Of a DNA stretch of 64,000 nt, positions 32,236 through 44,116 are shown piece by piece. This stretch comes from Euphorbia lathyris. Taxonomy: Eukaryota; Streptophyta; Magnoliopsida; Malpighiales; Euphorbiaceae. The translations under genes were made by a program, and so were the position numbers. Numbering within the stretch: the stretch's first letter is position 1; the number at the start of each line of letters is the position of its first letter. The stretch spans positions 20,993,501 to 21,057,500 of the forward strand of contig NC_088916.1 of NCBI RefSeq assembly GCF_963576675.1, given 5' to 3'. Below the pieces are notes generated by a model. That model worked only from the letters and a program-made list of their open reading frames with translations, had not been told where the DNA came from and ran no database searches.

Positions 32236-35200
32236 TGGTATATTGACAGCGCATGCTCGAGGCACATGACTGGTGATGAAACTCAGTTCATCACATTTGA
32301 TAGTAGGGTCAGGAACCATCGGAGGTAATCCTACTATTGAGTCAGTCTCCCTAGTCAGCGGACTCAAATATAACTTACTCAGCGTAGCTCAGCTATGTGA
32401 CAATGGGAGAAAAGTTATATTTGATGCTACTGGATGTAAAATATACGAGGGAAAAACAAATGATTTAATTTTAACTGCCCCTCGGATTGATAATGTCTTT
32501 ATGCTAGACTTAGAGAAAAAGTTTTCAAAAACTGTATGCTTAGTTTCAAAGGAAGAAAATTCCTGGCTATGGCATAGGAGACTTGGTCATGTAAGCATGA
32601 AGCTCCTGGCCAAATTAGCAAGAAAGCAATTGGTTGAGGGACTGCCTGAACTTAGATTTGAAAAAGATCAATTATGCCACGCTTGCCAAGCTGGAAAACA
32701 AACCAAACAATCTTTTCATAGCAAAAACATTGTCTCAACTAAGCGTCCGTTAGAATTACTACACTTGGATCTCTTCGGTCTAGTCCAGCCGCTGAGTCTG
32801 GGTGGAAGAAGATTTTCCTTGGTCATTGTAGATGACTTCTCTCTGTACATTTGGGTCATCTTGCTGAGTAGCAAGGATGAGACCTTTGAGACATTTTCAA
32901 ATTTGGTTAGAAAACTTGAAAATGATAAAGACCTAAAACTAGCTCACATCCGAAGTGATAATGGTGGAGAATTCAAAAACCAACAGTTTGTTGAATTCTG
33001 TGAAGCCAACGGCATTGACCATAACTTTTCTGCTCCTAGAACGCCTCAAAAAAATGGGGTTGTTGAAAGGAAGGACAGAACACTGGTTGAAATAGCCAGG
33101 ACAATGCTGAGTGAGCATAGGCTTCCAAAGTACTTTTGGGGAGAAGCTGTTAACATAGCATGCTATATTCTTAATAGGGCTCTTGTTAGACCTATACTAA
33201 AGAAAACCCCCTACGAGCTTTGGAAAGGACGAAAGCCCAACATTGGATACTTTCGTGCCTTTGGCTGTAAATGTTTTATTTTAAACACTAAGGATAGCCT
33301 AGCTAAGTTTGACTCAAAAGCTGATGAAACTATCTTTTTAGGCTACTCAACAAACAGCAAAGCATACAGAGTTTTCAATAAACGAACTCAAGTTTTAGAA
33401 GAGTCAGTACATGTTGAGTTCGACGAAACTAACCCTGCAGGAAGATATTTGCCGCTGACCGAGGATGATCCACACTCAGCACCCGCTGATCAAGATACAG
33501 CCGCTAAGTCATTCCCTCAAGGGCTGACCAAAGGTAAAAGTGAACCAAATATTGTTTTCACTAACCAGTCTTCACCTGCAGAGATTGTTGAAACACAGAC
33601 AACACAAGACATCAATCTACCCAAAGAGATAAGGATTCCAAGAGGGCACTCAGAGAGTGCAATCCTTGGTGCCGCTGAGAATACCCTGATGACAAGAAAC
33701 CAACTCAGGAGGTACCTCAGCAATGTAGCCTTCGTCTCAGTTCAGGAACCGAAGAACTTCGCTGATGCTGAGGAAGATGAATTCTGGATGAGCGCAATGC
33801 AAGAGGAACTTGACCAATTCAGAAGAAACGATGTATGGGAGCTAGTGCCACATCCAAGGAGTCAGAAGACCATTGGAACAAGATGGGTCTTCCGCAACAA
33901 GCTAGATGAGTAAGGAAACGTAGTCAGGAACAAAGCAAGGCTTGTAGCTCAGGGCTACAGTCAGCAAGAAGGTATTGACTACGGTGAGACCTTTGCCCCA
34001 GTGGCAAGGCTAGAGGCTATTAGGATTTTATGTGCATATGCATCTTACATGAACTTTAAACTGTTTCAAATGGACGTTAAGAGTGCATTCCTTAATGGAG
34101 TTATAAACGAGGAAGTTTATGTTAATCAACCTCCGGGGTTTGAGGATCCTAAATTCCCAAACCACGTTTATAAACTCAAAAAGGCTCTGTAAGGCCTCAA
34201 GCAAGCACCACGTGCTTGGTATGAGAGGCTGACCAGTTTCCTGCTGACTAGAAACTATGTCAGGGGTAAAGCTGATACAACCTTATTCATTAAGAGAAAG
34301 GGTAAAGATACCCTGCTGGCTCAAATATATGTTGATGATATTATTTTTGGTGCTACTAATGAGTCAATGTGCAAGGAATTTAGCAAGCAAATGCAGACTG
34401 AGTTTGAAATGTCTATGATGGGAGAACTCAACTTCTTCCTTGGACTTCAAATCAAACAAGGAAAGAATGGCATCTTCATCAGTCAAGCTAAATATGCCAA
34501 GGAGATATTGAAGAAATATGATCTTGAAAATTGCAAGCCAATATCCACTCCTATGGGCACTGATACTATCCTCTGCGCTGACGACAATGGTAAGTCAGTA
34601 GACAGCAAGTTATATCGAGGTATGATAGGCTCTCTACTTTACTTAACAGCAAGTAGACCGGACATTCAGTTCTCAGTATGCTACTATGCTAGATATCAAT
34701 CTAACCCTAAGGAATCTCATTACATAGCTGTAAAAAGAATCCTTAGATATTTGCAAAGCTCAGTGAACGCAGGTTTATGGTATCCCAACACTCATGGCTT
34801 TACACTCGTTGGATACACTGACGCTGACTATGGTCGAGACAAGCTAGAATGGAAAAGCACCTCTGGAGGATGTCATTTCTTAGGAAGCTGTCTTGTATCT
34901 TGGTTCAGCAAGAAGCAGGCGTCAGTAGCCTTGTCTACCACTGAAGCTGAGTACATTGCTGCTGGTCACTGTATTGCTCAAGTCCTATGGATTAAGCAAC
35001 AGCTTGAAGACTATGGTGTTCAAACAAAGACAATTGAGGTCAATTGCGACAACAAAAGTGCAATTGATCTATCAAAGAGCCCAATTCAACACAACAGGAT
35101 GAAGCATGTCAGCATAAGACATCACTTCATTAGAGACCATGTACTCAAGGGTGAGATAAAGCTGACCTATGTCCCAACGGATGAGCAGCTTGCGGATATC

Positions 35201-35275
35201 TTCACAAAGCCACTGGCTCGTGAACAGTTCAGCATACTGAGAGAAGCCATTGGTATGTTTAATCCTCTTCGGTAA
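32197..35275 (+). pseudogene. SIR-B pol: protease, integrase, reverse transcriptase, RNase H
   Basis: The protease start WYIDSACSRHMTG is followed by a deletion and frameshift near 32280. The frame 32273-33913 then contains KYNLLSVAQLC, the integrase zinc motif (HRRLGHVS ... CHACQAGK) and the integrase core with all three acidic residues (HLDLFGLVQ, HIRSDNGGEF, QKNGVVERKDR). Its end reads ELVPHPRSQKTIGTRWVFRN. RT continues through an in-frame TAA at 33911-33913 ([32 protein letters not shown]) and another at 34190-34192 to IYVDDIIFGATNE. RNase H (LVGYTDADYGRD, LSTTEAEYIAAG) ends with PTDEQLADIFTKPLAREQF at 35275. At least three lesions make it non-functional. The last 302 codons are intact. 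Confidence 0.92.
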
Positions 35276-35542
35276 ATTCCTATTCTAAAATGTAAATTTA
35301 CGCTGAGTGAATTACTATGCTGAATGAGTTATGCAAATGCATGCTGAGTGATTGTTATGCTGAGTACTTAACATATCAATACTGAGTAAATATGCACACC
35401 GAGTAGTAATTTCAAACTGAGAAATCATCCTTTCATATACTACTGACCACTCAGAATATAAAACGCTTAGTATTCTAAACGCTGAGTGTTAGATCCGTTG
35501 CATTAAATGCAAAAGCACGCGAATAGCCACCTAGGATGACGT

Positions 35543-35562
35543 ATGCGCCGAATGTGTCATAA
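35543..35562 (+). promoter_or_regulatory. Conserved upstream element of the aORF promoter (SIR-B)
   Basis: ATGCGCCGAATGTGTCATAA, 76 bases before the TATA box. It matches ATGCGCCGAACATGTCATAA at nearly the same distance in SIR-A, with TTAAATGCAAAAGCACG about 40 bases further upstream also shared. Confidence 0.55.
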
Positions 35563-35637
35563 AAGCCAGGATCTTTGTCGGTTGACAATCCCAAAGCAAA
35601 ACTGACACATGGATTCGATAAGATCCGCACTTCATCG

Positions 35638-35646
35638 CTATAAATA
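35638..35646 (+). promoter_or_regulatory. Internal TATA box before the SIR-B aORF
   Basis: CTATAAATA lies 115 bases before the aORF ATG (35761) and 360 bases after the pol stop. A (CT)n leader follows at about 35707-35724. The same layout in SIR-A suggests a separate transcript for this ORF. Confidence 0.6.
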
Positions 35647-35902
35647 ATGGGTAAATCCCCATTCTTTATTTTCTTTACACTTACTGAATTCTTTGGCAAA
35701 GCATTCTCTCTCTCTCTCTCTCTAAGACTCTCAAAGCTTCCCAATCCTCTTTCTGAAATAATGACTAGAGTTTCCGTCAACATCTCCGGTGCCGGTCACC
35801 CTAAGACCAGCTCCGATGAACCCTCCAGGCAAACTTTTGTGCCTGAAACCACCAAGGTCACTACGCCGAGCAAAGGCATAACTGGGCAAGCTACCTCCTC
35901 CA

Positions 35903-37556
35903 TGTTGGTGTGCCCTAGTTCATAGGCATTGGTTCTTATAAAATGTATTTGTGTCACATTAATAAAGGCATTAATCTAGTTCATTTATATCTTGTGCTAT
36001 AATATGAATAGAGAATCCATTGATTGATAATCGTAAAACCATATCCCAAGTCTATTCTATCATGGGAATGATTAGGACCACAGACTTGTATATTCGACGA
36101 CTGTATGGTAGTAATTGATACTAGCCATAGCACTTGATAAGTCAGTTGTGAATATGGGTACATGTTGTATACATGTGACTGGATCGATCCGCCCGAGAAA
36201 ACTACATGGTGGTTGTGTCATTAGTTTTCTTAAGTAGGTCTCTAACTGTCTTCAGACCAGATTTCATTATAATATCAATGTGGGATCCGGTTCACTTTGA
36301 CATACGCCTAACAGGTCTGTAACAGGATGCCAAATACGGGTATGATTAGGTGAATAGGTGAACACATTAGTATTGATAGTGAAGTGATGGAATTACCACT
36401 CACATAACAGTGAGATGATATCACAGGCCACTTGATAAGTGAGATTGATAAGCGTGTGGCCACACCCTGATAAGTAGTTTACTTATCTGATTCATTAATC
36501 TACTTAAGATCAAGAAATATCATAAACACCAGAGAGGATGACAGCCGCCATGCCTCTAGTTTATAATATCGATATCAAATGGTAAAAGACGTTGAGAGAT
36601 AACTACAGGGTCTCTGCATCTTTAGGCTGCTGAAACTCTGTCTTAGTTAGGGGCAGTAATGGTTTGCTAGAACCCACTTACTGTCTGTGAGCCATAAGCC
36701 CACTGCTAGCTAAGGACAGTCCCATAGGATCGTGCACATCGAACATCTGAGTTGGAACTTATAGAACGGTACATTGGAGAGATAGAATTAATTGATTGAT
36801 TGACAGTAAAATGTCAAGGTAATTAATTGGTGGTTAATTAATTGATTAATTGATACTTTGTATCAAGGTAATTGATTAATGATCTTAGGAGTTAAGTGTT
36901 TAATTGATTAATTAGTTCGCGTGATGTAATTAATTAATTTGTAAATTAATAAAATTACATTCGGTGAATAATTAATTAAACTGATACATTAATTTATTAA
37001 CTAGTGTTGTTTATTTAATTGGGGTAACTAAATTTAATCCAATCATAACTAATTGCATAAAATAAATACTATTGGTATTTATTTAAGTGATTAGGTTAGG
37101 ATAGGATTAGTTTTGTAATTAACCAATTAATCCTAAACCAACTAGGTTTAGAAATACACTATATATATAAATTAAACTCCTAACCCTATTAACCTAGACA
37201 CATATTTCGGCCACCATAATTTTTGGCAAAGGAATTCGCCAAAATCAATACAATTGGAAATAGTGGGATTTTGGCAAAGTTTCTTTTCTCTCCAGTTCAT
37301 CATCCGTTCTTCGGCTAGCACCGGTTCTGACTCAATAGCTGTTCGTGCACCTGACTACGGAGATCTTACTACCTTGTGGATTCTTCAGCCGTCTCTAGAA
37401 GAGACAGTCCGGGTATGTTTATATCCTTAATCGGATAAAAAGGTTTTATTCAATCAATGGTTAACGGACAAAGATCAAGCTATAAGGGATTAGAAATAAA
37501 TTTTAAACCGCAATTCCGCTGCGCTACAGTTGATTAACTGGCAATAATCCCTAACA
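35903..37556 (+). repeat. COP-N 5' LTR
   Basis: 1,654 bp, TGTTGGTGTG...CCCTAACA. TATATATATAAATTA at about 37158 is the likely promoter TATA. It has several AATTAATT-rich stretches at 36780-36990. Confidence 0.95.
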
Positions 37557-37557
37557 G

Positions 37558-37569
37558 TGGTATCAGAGC
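37558..37569 (+). other. COP-N primer binding site (initiator tRNA-Met)
   Basis: TGGTATCAGAGC starts two bases after the 5' LTR. Confidence 0.95.
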
Positions 37570-39291
37570 CAGGTTTAGTCCGTTTTGATTGATTGAAAAT
37601 TAATAAGATTTGGTTTTTATTATTTTTCCAAATCAGTTTTGAGAATTCCTATTAATTCCTCGTGTAGAAATTGTTCTAGGAAGTTTTCTATTTATTATTT
37701 CTGTCTGTATTTTGTATTATTTGGTTCTGAAATTATTTTTGAAATAATTGAAAATTAAATAAAAACAGATACAACAGCCATTTTAAACAATAAAAGAAAA
37801 AAAAATAGTTTCGGACACGGAACAGCGGTCACGGGACTGCTGTCCGCGAACAGCAGCCCCGCGGCTGCTGTTGGGCGGACAACAGCACTACTGTTGTCCG
37901 CTAGACAGCAGCCATGGGGCTGCTGTCCACGGACAGCAGCCCCGTCACTGTCACGGGTCCGTTAAAAATTCCGAATTAGTCTAATTTTGGATTTAACGGG
38001 ACTGATTTTAATCTTTAAATTTTTCACGGGTAATTTAATAAAATCAGGGCCCTAATACCGTTTAATTTATTAAACGTGTTTTAATAAAAACTAATTGGTA
38101 TTAAAATGTTTTTGATTGGCATGCATATTTAATTTTAATCGAATTGATAATTTGTATAAAATTGAATATGGTTAATTTGTGAAATTTGCCCAATAGGTCG
38201 TGACACCGGTTTAAATTGGGAGGGCTAAATTTTAGATATGTGACGACCCTAAAAATTCAGTGGGAGCGAAATTGTAATTTTGCATACAAATGGATGTTAA
38301 CCGTTTGGGCCTTTATGGGCCTTAGTCACATATGGAAAAATTGGCGATTTCACCCTAAGTAACTCGGCTTAACTTTATTAGATGATTTTGGAATGCCATG
38401 ATCATGCATTATATTTGTATGTCTTACCATGCAGCAACGTGTTATAGAGTTCTATGGGCCCTAAATTAAAGTCGGTTTGTAATTTAATTATTTTGGGAAA
38501 TATGGCATGCGTGCCATTCTTTTATTAATGTAATTTTAGAATAGGTTCTATTTATAAAATTCTAATTGATCGTGAAGAAGCCCAGATGGTCCAAGCCCAT
38601 GGTGGGAGCCCAAGGAGACTTGAAGCAAGCCCGTGAAGATTAGATAGTTTATCTAGTTTCACTAGGATGTATTATAAGGCCCATAGAGTCTCTATGTTTA
38701 TTTTATTATACAATTGCTTAGTATAACATGAAATATAAGTAGCAACGATCACCAGATCATCACCCGCGATAATTATATGTTAAAGCCGTATCACTTAATT
38801 AATCCGGATAATGAAATATTGAGTCGCTTAAAAGTGCTTTCCAGATTCACACCTCTTCCTCCCAGGTAGTGCTACAGTGTATGACGTGCCCTAGCAGGTA
38901 TACTGTAGTAATTAGTGGGCCGTCGAGGGTTAGGATACTTCGGTATGGCTAACACGTGTATGGTGGTTGGACTCAACATGGGTAGCATTAGCTCAGAGTG
39001 GGCCCTAAGCATAGATAGGCTAAGTGTCACAAAGCCCATCAAACCAAGAGTCCTTAGGGAGGATTGGATAGTTTATCCTACCAAATCGTCAATGGTCGAC
39101 GGCGGAGCCCTAGCTCGGTTGATTATTGATGGATTGTGGATCTTGGCCAAGACAGCCAAATAAATATCACCAATAACTAATTAAAATGGATTATTAATTT
39201 GATCTTTGGCTTAAGCCCTTTATTCTAACTCTAATGTAATTTTTCCACGTAGATTAAACTCCACATCAAAATTACACGAAAAGAAAATTAA
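37570..39291 (+). other. COP-N long untranslated leader
   Basis: 1.7 kb between PBS and gag with no convincing frame. Bases 37814-37970 are a GC-rich block of inverted CTGCTGTCC/GGACAGCAG units. Confidence 0.7.
37814..37970. repeat. GC-rich inverted repeat cluster in the COP-N leader
   Basis: Multiple copies of CTGCTGT and ACAGCAG (for example CGAACAGCAGCCCCGCGGCTGCTGTT) alternate, so the RNA could fold into several stacked hairpins. It lies about 250 nt after the PBS, where packaging or dimerisation signals can occur. That role is inferred. Confidence 0.75.
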
Positions 39292-40317
39292 ATGGCTGCA
39301 ACAAGCAACAACTCACTCAGACCACTCCTGGAAAAGGAAAAGCTTTCAGGGACTAATTTCCTTGACTGGTCCAGGAACTTGCAAATAGTTCTTAGACACG
39401 AGTCGAAGGAATATGTGCTGACTGCTGCCTTACCAGCAGCTCGTCCTACAGGTCGGGGCATAACCGCTAATCAAATGGCGGAATACGACCGACATGTTAA
39501 GGATGATAGAGATGTGTCATGCATTATGCTGGGTACCATGGTTCCTGATCTTCAGAAACAGTTCATGGAGCAGCACGCCTTTGAGATCATGGATCAACTC
39601 AAAAGGATGTTCCAAGATCAAGCTCGTCAGGAAATATACTTGACAACAAAGGCGCTATGCAGCACTACGATGCAAGTCGGGACTTCTGTTAGCACACATG
39701 TGCTAAAGTTGAAGGGTTTTATTGACACATTGTCAAGGCTTGGCTCACCAGTGCCTGCACAACTAGCAGTTGACATCATTCTTGGATCACTTCCGGCATC
39801 CTACAATCAGTTTATCATGCACTACCACATGCAGGGCGTTGATAAGTCTGTAGTAGAATTGCATGGCATGTTGAAACTTGCTGAGCAATCCTGCAAGAGG
39901 ACTCCAGAAGTGTTGCTGGTTAACAAAGGGAACGTACCTAAGGGAAAGGCCAAGTCCAAGTCCAAAGCGAAGGCCCAAAAGGCCAAGCCCAAGGCTAGGA
40001 AGGCGGCAGCTTCTAAAGGTAGGTTGGCCTCAGCAGATGATATCTGCCATGAGTGTAATGAGAAGGGACACTGGAAAAATGCGTGTCCAAAGCTAAGGGA
40101 GAAACAGAAGAACGAAGCTTCTGGTTCAGGTATTTATGTTGTTGAATTTAATCTGGCTATTTCTACATCTTGGGTTGTAAACACTAGATGTGGTACTCAT
40201 ATTTGCTCAAATGTGCAGGGACCAAGAAATAGGAGATTGCTGGGATCTGGTGAAGTGGATCTTCGAGTCGACAATGGTGCTCATATAGAGGCCTTAAAGA
40301 TCGAAGATTATTCTTAG
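39292..40317 (+). pseudogene. COP-N gag and start of protease
   Basis: 341 codons from the ATG at 39292. The gag domain (LEKEKLSGTNFLDWSRNLQIVL ending at about residue 38; STHVLKLKGFIDTLSRLG; VDIILGSLPASYNQF) is followed by a Lys/Ala-rich basic stretch and a CCHC knuckle (CHECNEKGHWKNACP). The protease begins at about 40168, but its active-site triplet is NTR in SWVVNTRCGTHIC, where copia proteases have DTG or DSG. The catalytic Asp is therefore missing. The frame ends at 40317, before the rest of pol. Confidence 0.88.
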
Positions 40318-40370
40318 AGATACCTAGTGGATTAGTTTTAGAAATTAGAAATTGCTATCTTGTACCTGCA

Positions 40371-42440
40371 ATGCGCAGGAATATTATTTCAGTTTCTATG
40401 TTGGATATTCATGGTTTTAATTTTAATATTGGACGTGGTATGATTTCTATACATCGTGGCAATATTGTTTATGGAACCGCATTTCTAGAAAATGGTTTGT
40501 ATATCCTTGATCTAAAACGTAGTGAATCAATCTATAACATAAAAGCTAAAAGGATTAAGACTAATGAACTAAATCCTACATATATTTGGCACTATCGTCT
40601 TAGCCACATAAATGAGAAACGCATAACTAGGCTTCACTCTAGTGGAGCGCTAGGGTCATTTGACATGCAGTCTTATGACACGTGTGAATCTTGTTTAAGA
40701 GGGAAGATGAAAAAGGCGCCTTTCACCAAAACCGGTGTAAGGGCCACAGAGCTATTGGAGCTGATACACTCAGATGTATGCGGTCCAATGAGCACCAGTG
40801 CTAGATCTGGTTTTTCTGTACTTTGTTACCTTCACAGATGACTATAGCCGATACGGGTATGTGTATCTGATGAAACATAAATCTGAAACTCTTCTGAGAT
40901 TCAAAGATTTTAAAAATGAAGTAGAAAATCAACTTGGCAAGAAAGTAAAAGCGCTTCGGTCTGATAGAGGGGGCGAATACTTGAGCTAAGAGTTTGTCTC
41001 ATTCTTGAGAGAGTGTGGGATTGTATCCCAACTCACTCCTCCTGGTACACCCCAATGGAATGGAGTGTCAGAAAGGAGGAACAGGACCCTGTTTGACATG
41101 GTCCGCTCAATGATGAGTCAAGCTTCTCTCCCTATCTCCTTTTGGGGATTTGCTTTGGAAACTGCTGCTCATATAATTAATAATACACCGAGCAAGGCAG
41201 TTGAAGGAACACCATATGAATTATGGACGGGCCGAAAGCCCAACGTTTCCTTCATGAAGATTTGGGGCTGTGATGCACATGTTAAGAAATTGATGAGTGG
41301 CAAACTAGAGTCCAAATCTGTTAAATGCCAGTTCGTGGGTTACCCTAGGGAAACTAAGGGTTATTACTTCTACAACCTAGCTGAGAATAAAAATTTGTGG
41401 CTAGGTTTGCAATCTTTTTGGAAAAGGAGTTCCTTTCCAAAGTAGACAGTGGGAGTGATATTGATCTCGTTGAGATTCAAGACTCACAAACTCCTGCAGC
41501 TTATGTTGAGGATGCTTTGGGAACCGATATAGATCCTTAAAACATTGAGGAGGCTAAACCGGTTATACAAGTGGTGTTTCAAGTAGATTCATACAGAATT
41601 CTGATGAACCCTGTGTGTATATGAAATTCAGTGGGAGCATATCCACTTTCCTAATATTGTATGTCGATGACATACTACTTATTGGAGGCAATATATTAAC
41701 ACTGCAAGATCAAGCAGTGGTTGAGTAAATGCTTCATAATGAAAGACTTAGGAGAAGTCGATTAAGATCTACAAGGTTAGATCCAACCGACTTCTAGGCT
41801 TGAGTCAGGCATCGTACATAGAAAAGAATCCATCATGTACTCTATGTTATGTACAAGGCCAAATGTTGCGTGTTGCACCAAATATGACTAGTCGGTGCCA
41901 GTCAGATCCCGATAAGGAACACTAGAAGATAGTTAAGGCAATCCTGAAGTACCTCAACCGTACCAAGGATGTTTTTTCTTAGTATTTGATGAGTAGGAGG
42001 AATGGAAATATCAGGTTACACTGACCGAGGTTTTAAGGATGATAACCAGTCACATACTGGGTATGGATTTCTCCTGAATGGCGATGCCATTAGTTGGAGA
42101 TCCTTAAAGTAGCCAACCATTGTCGATTCTATGACGGAAGCTAAGTACATCATTGCATGCGATGATGCAGAGGAAGAAGTTTGGATTAAGAAGTTCATAA
42201 CTGATTTAGGAGTAGGTCAAACTCTCCTAAGATCAGTTGATGTTTTCTGTGACAATAATGGGACAATAGCACAAGCACTGGATCCCATGTCACACAAGAG
42301 ATCCAAACGCGTACTTAGATAGTAACACCTTACCCGGTGACATTACATTGTAGAGGGTTGGCACTGAGAACAATGTTGCTGGTCAGTTTACCAAGGCAAT
42401 TGGTAGTACTAGATCTATAGTGTTTAGGGCAATACCCGCT
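40371..42440 (+). pseudogene. COP-N pol remnants: integrase, scraps of RT and RNase H
   Basis: 40371-40841 carries RRNIISVSML, the integrase zinc motif (HYRLSHINEKRI ... CESCLRGK) and HSDVCGPMS. A +1 shift near 40815 leads to TDDYSRYGYVYLMKHK and LRSDRGGEYLS, then TAA at 40987-40989, then TPQWNGVSERRNRT to 41445. After that only fragments remain: LYVDDILLIGG at about 41657, TEAKYIIACDDAEEEVWIKKF near 42134 and NNVAGQFTKAIG near 42371. Most of RT is deleted. Confidence 0.88.
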
Positions 42441-42463
42441 TGGAACTAGTTCAAGTGGGAGAT

Positions 42464-44116
42464 TGTTGGTGTGCCCTAGTTCATAGGCATTGGTTCTTAT
42501 AAAATGTATTTGTGTCACATTAATAAAGGCATTAATCTAGTTCATTTATATCTTGTGCTATAATATGAATAGAGAATCCATTGATTGATAATCGTAAAAC
42601 CATATCCCAAGTCTATTCTATCATGGGAATGATTAGGACCACAGACTTGTATATTCGATGACTGTATGGTAGTAATTGATACTAGCCATAGCACTTGATA
42701 AGTCAGTTGTGAATATGGGTACATGTTGTATACATGTGACTGGATCGATCCGCCCGAGAAAACTACATGGTGGTTGTGTCATTAGTTTTCTTAAGTAGGT
42801 CTCTAACTGTCTTCAGACCAGATTTCATTATAATATCAATGTGGGATCCGGTTCACTTTGATATACGCCTAACAGGTCTGTAACAGGATGCCAAATACGG
42901 GTATGATTGGGTGAATAGGTGAACACATTAGTATTGATAGTGAAGTGATGGAATTACCACTCACATAACAGTGAGATGATATCACAGGCCACTTGATAAG
43001 TGAGATTGATAAGTGTGTGGCCACACCCTGATAAGTAGTTTACTTATCTGATTCATTAATCTACTTAAGATCAAGAAATATCATAAACACCAGAGAGGAT
43101 GACAGCCGCCATGCCTCTAGTTTATAATATCGATATCAAATGGTAAAAGACGTTGAGAGATAACTACAGGGTCTCTGCATCTTTAGGCTGCTGAAACTCT
43201 GTCTTAGTTAGGGGCAGTAATGGTTTGCTAGAACCCACTTACTGTCTGTGAGCCATAAGCCCACTACTAGCTAAGGACAGTCCCATAGGATCGTGCACAT
43301 CGAACATCTGAGTTGGAACTTATAGAACGGTACATTGGAGAGATAGAATTAATTGATTGATTGACAGTAAAATGTCAAGGTAATTAATTGGTGGTTAATT
43401 AATTGATTAATTGATACTTTGTATCAAGGTAATTGATTAATGATCTTAGGAGTTAAGTGTTTAATTGATTAATTAGTTCGCGGGATGTAATTAATTAATT
43501 TGTAAAATAATAAAATTACATTCGGTGAATAATTAATTAAACTGATACATTAATTTATTAACTAGTGTTGTTTATTTAATTAGGGTAACTAAATTTAATC
43601 CAATCATAACTAATTGCATAAAATAAATACTATTGGTATTTATTAAGTGATTAGGTTAGGATAGGATTAGTTTTGTAATTAACCAATTAATCCTAAACCA
43701 ACTAGGTTTAGAAATACACTATATATATAAATTAAACTCCTAACCCTATTAACCTAGACACATATTTCGGCCACCATAATTTTTGGCAAAGGAATTCGCC
43801 AAAATCAATACAATTGGAAATAGTGGGATTTTGGCAAAGTTTCTTTTCTCTCCAGTTCATCATCCGTTCTTCGGCTAGCACCGGTTCTGACTCAATAGCT
43901 GTTCGTGCACCTGACTACGGAGATCTTACTACCTTGTGGATTCTTCAGCCGTCTCTAGAAGAGACAGTCCGGGTATGTTTATATCCTTAATCGGATAAAA
44001 AGGTTTTATTCAATAAATGGTTAACGGACAAAGATCAAGCTATAAGGGATTAGAAATAAATTTTAAACCGCAATTCTGCTGCGCTACAGTTGATTAACTG
44101 GCAATAATCCCTAACA
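42464..44116 (+). repeat. COP-N 3' LTR
   Basis: 1,653 bp, about 99.3 percent the same as 35903-37556 by eye, preceded by the purine tract AAGTGGGAGAT and followed by the TSD CTCCA. Confidence 0.95.

Larger units (their letters stand above)
35903..44116 (+). mobile_element. COP-N: nested Ty1/copia element (8.2 kb), recently inserted but defective
   Basis: Flanked by the TSD CTCCA (35898-35902 and 44117-44121). The LTRs are 1,654 and 1,653 bp, beginning TGTTGGTGTGCC and ending CCCTAACA. The PBS is initiator tRNA-Met type. A polypurine tract (AAGTGGGAGAT) precedes the 3' LTR. It has a 1.7 kb leader, a gag, a broken integrase, and only scraps of RT and RNase H. I count about 11 differences between the LTRs (about 0.7 percent). 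Confidence 0.95.
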
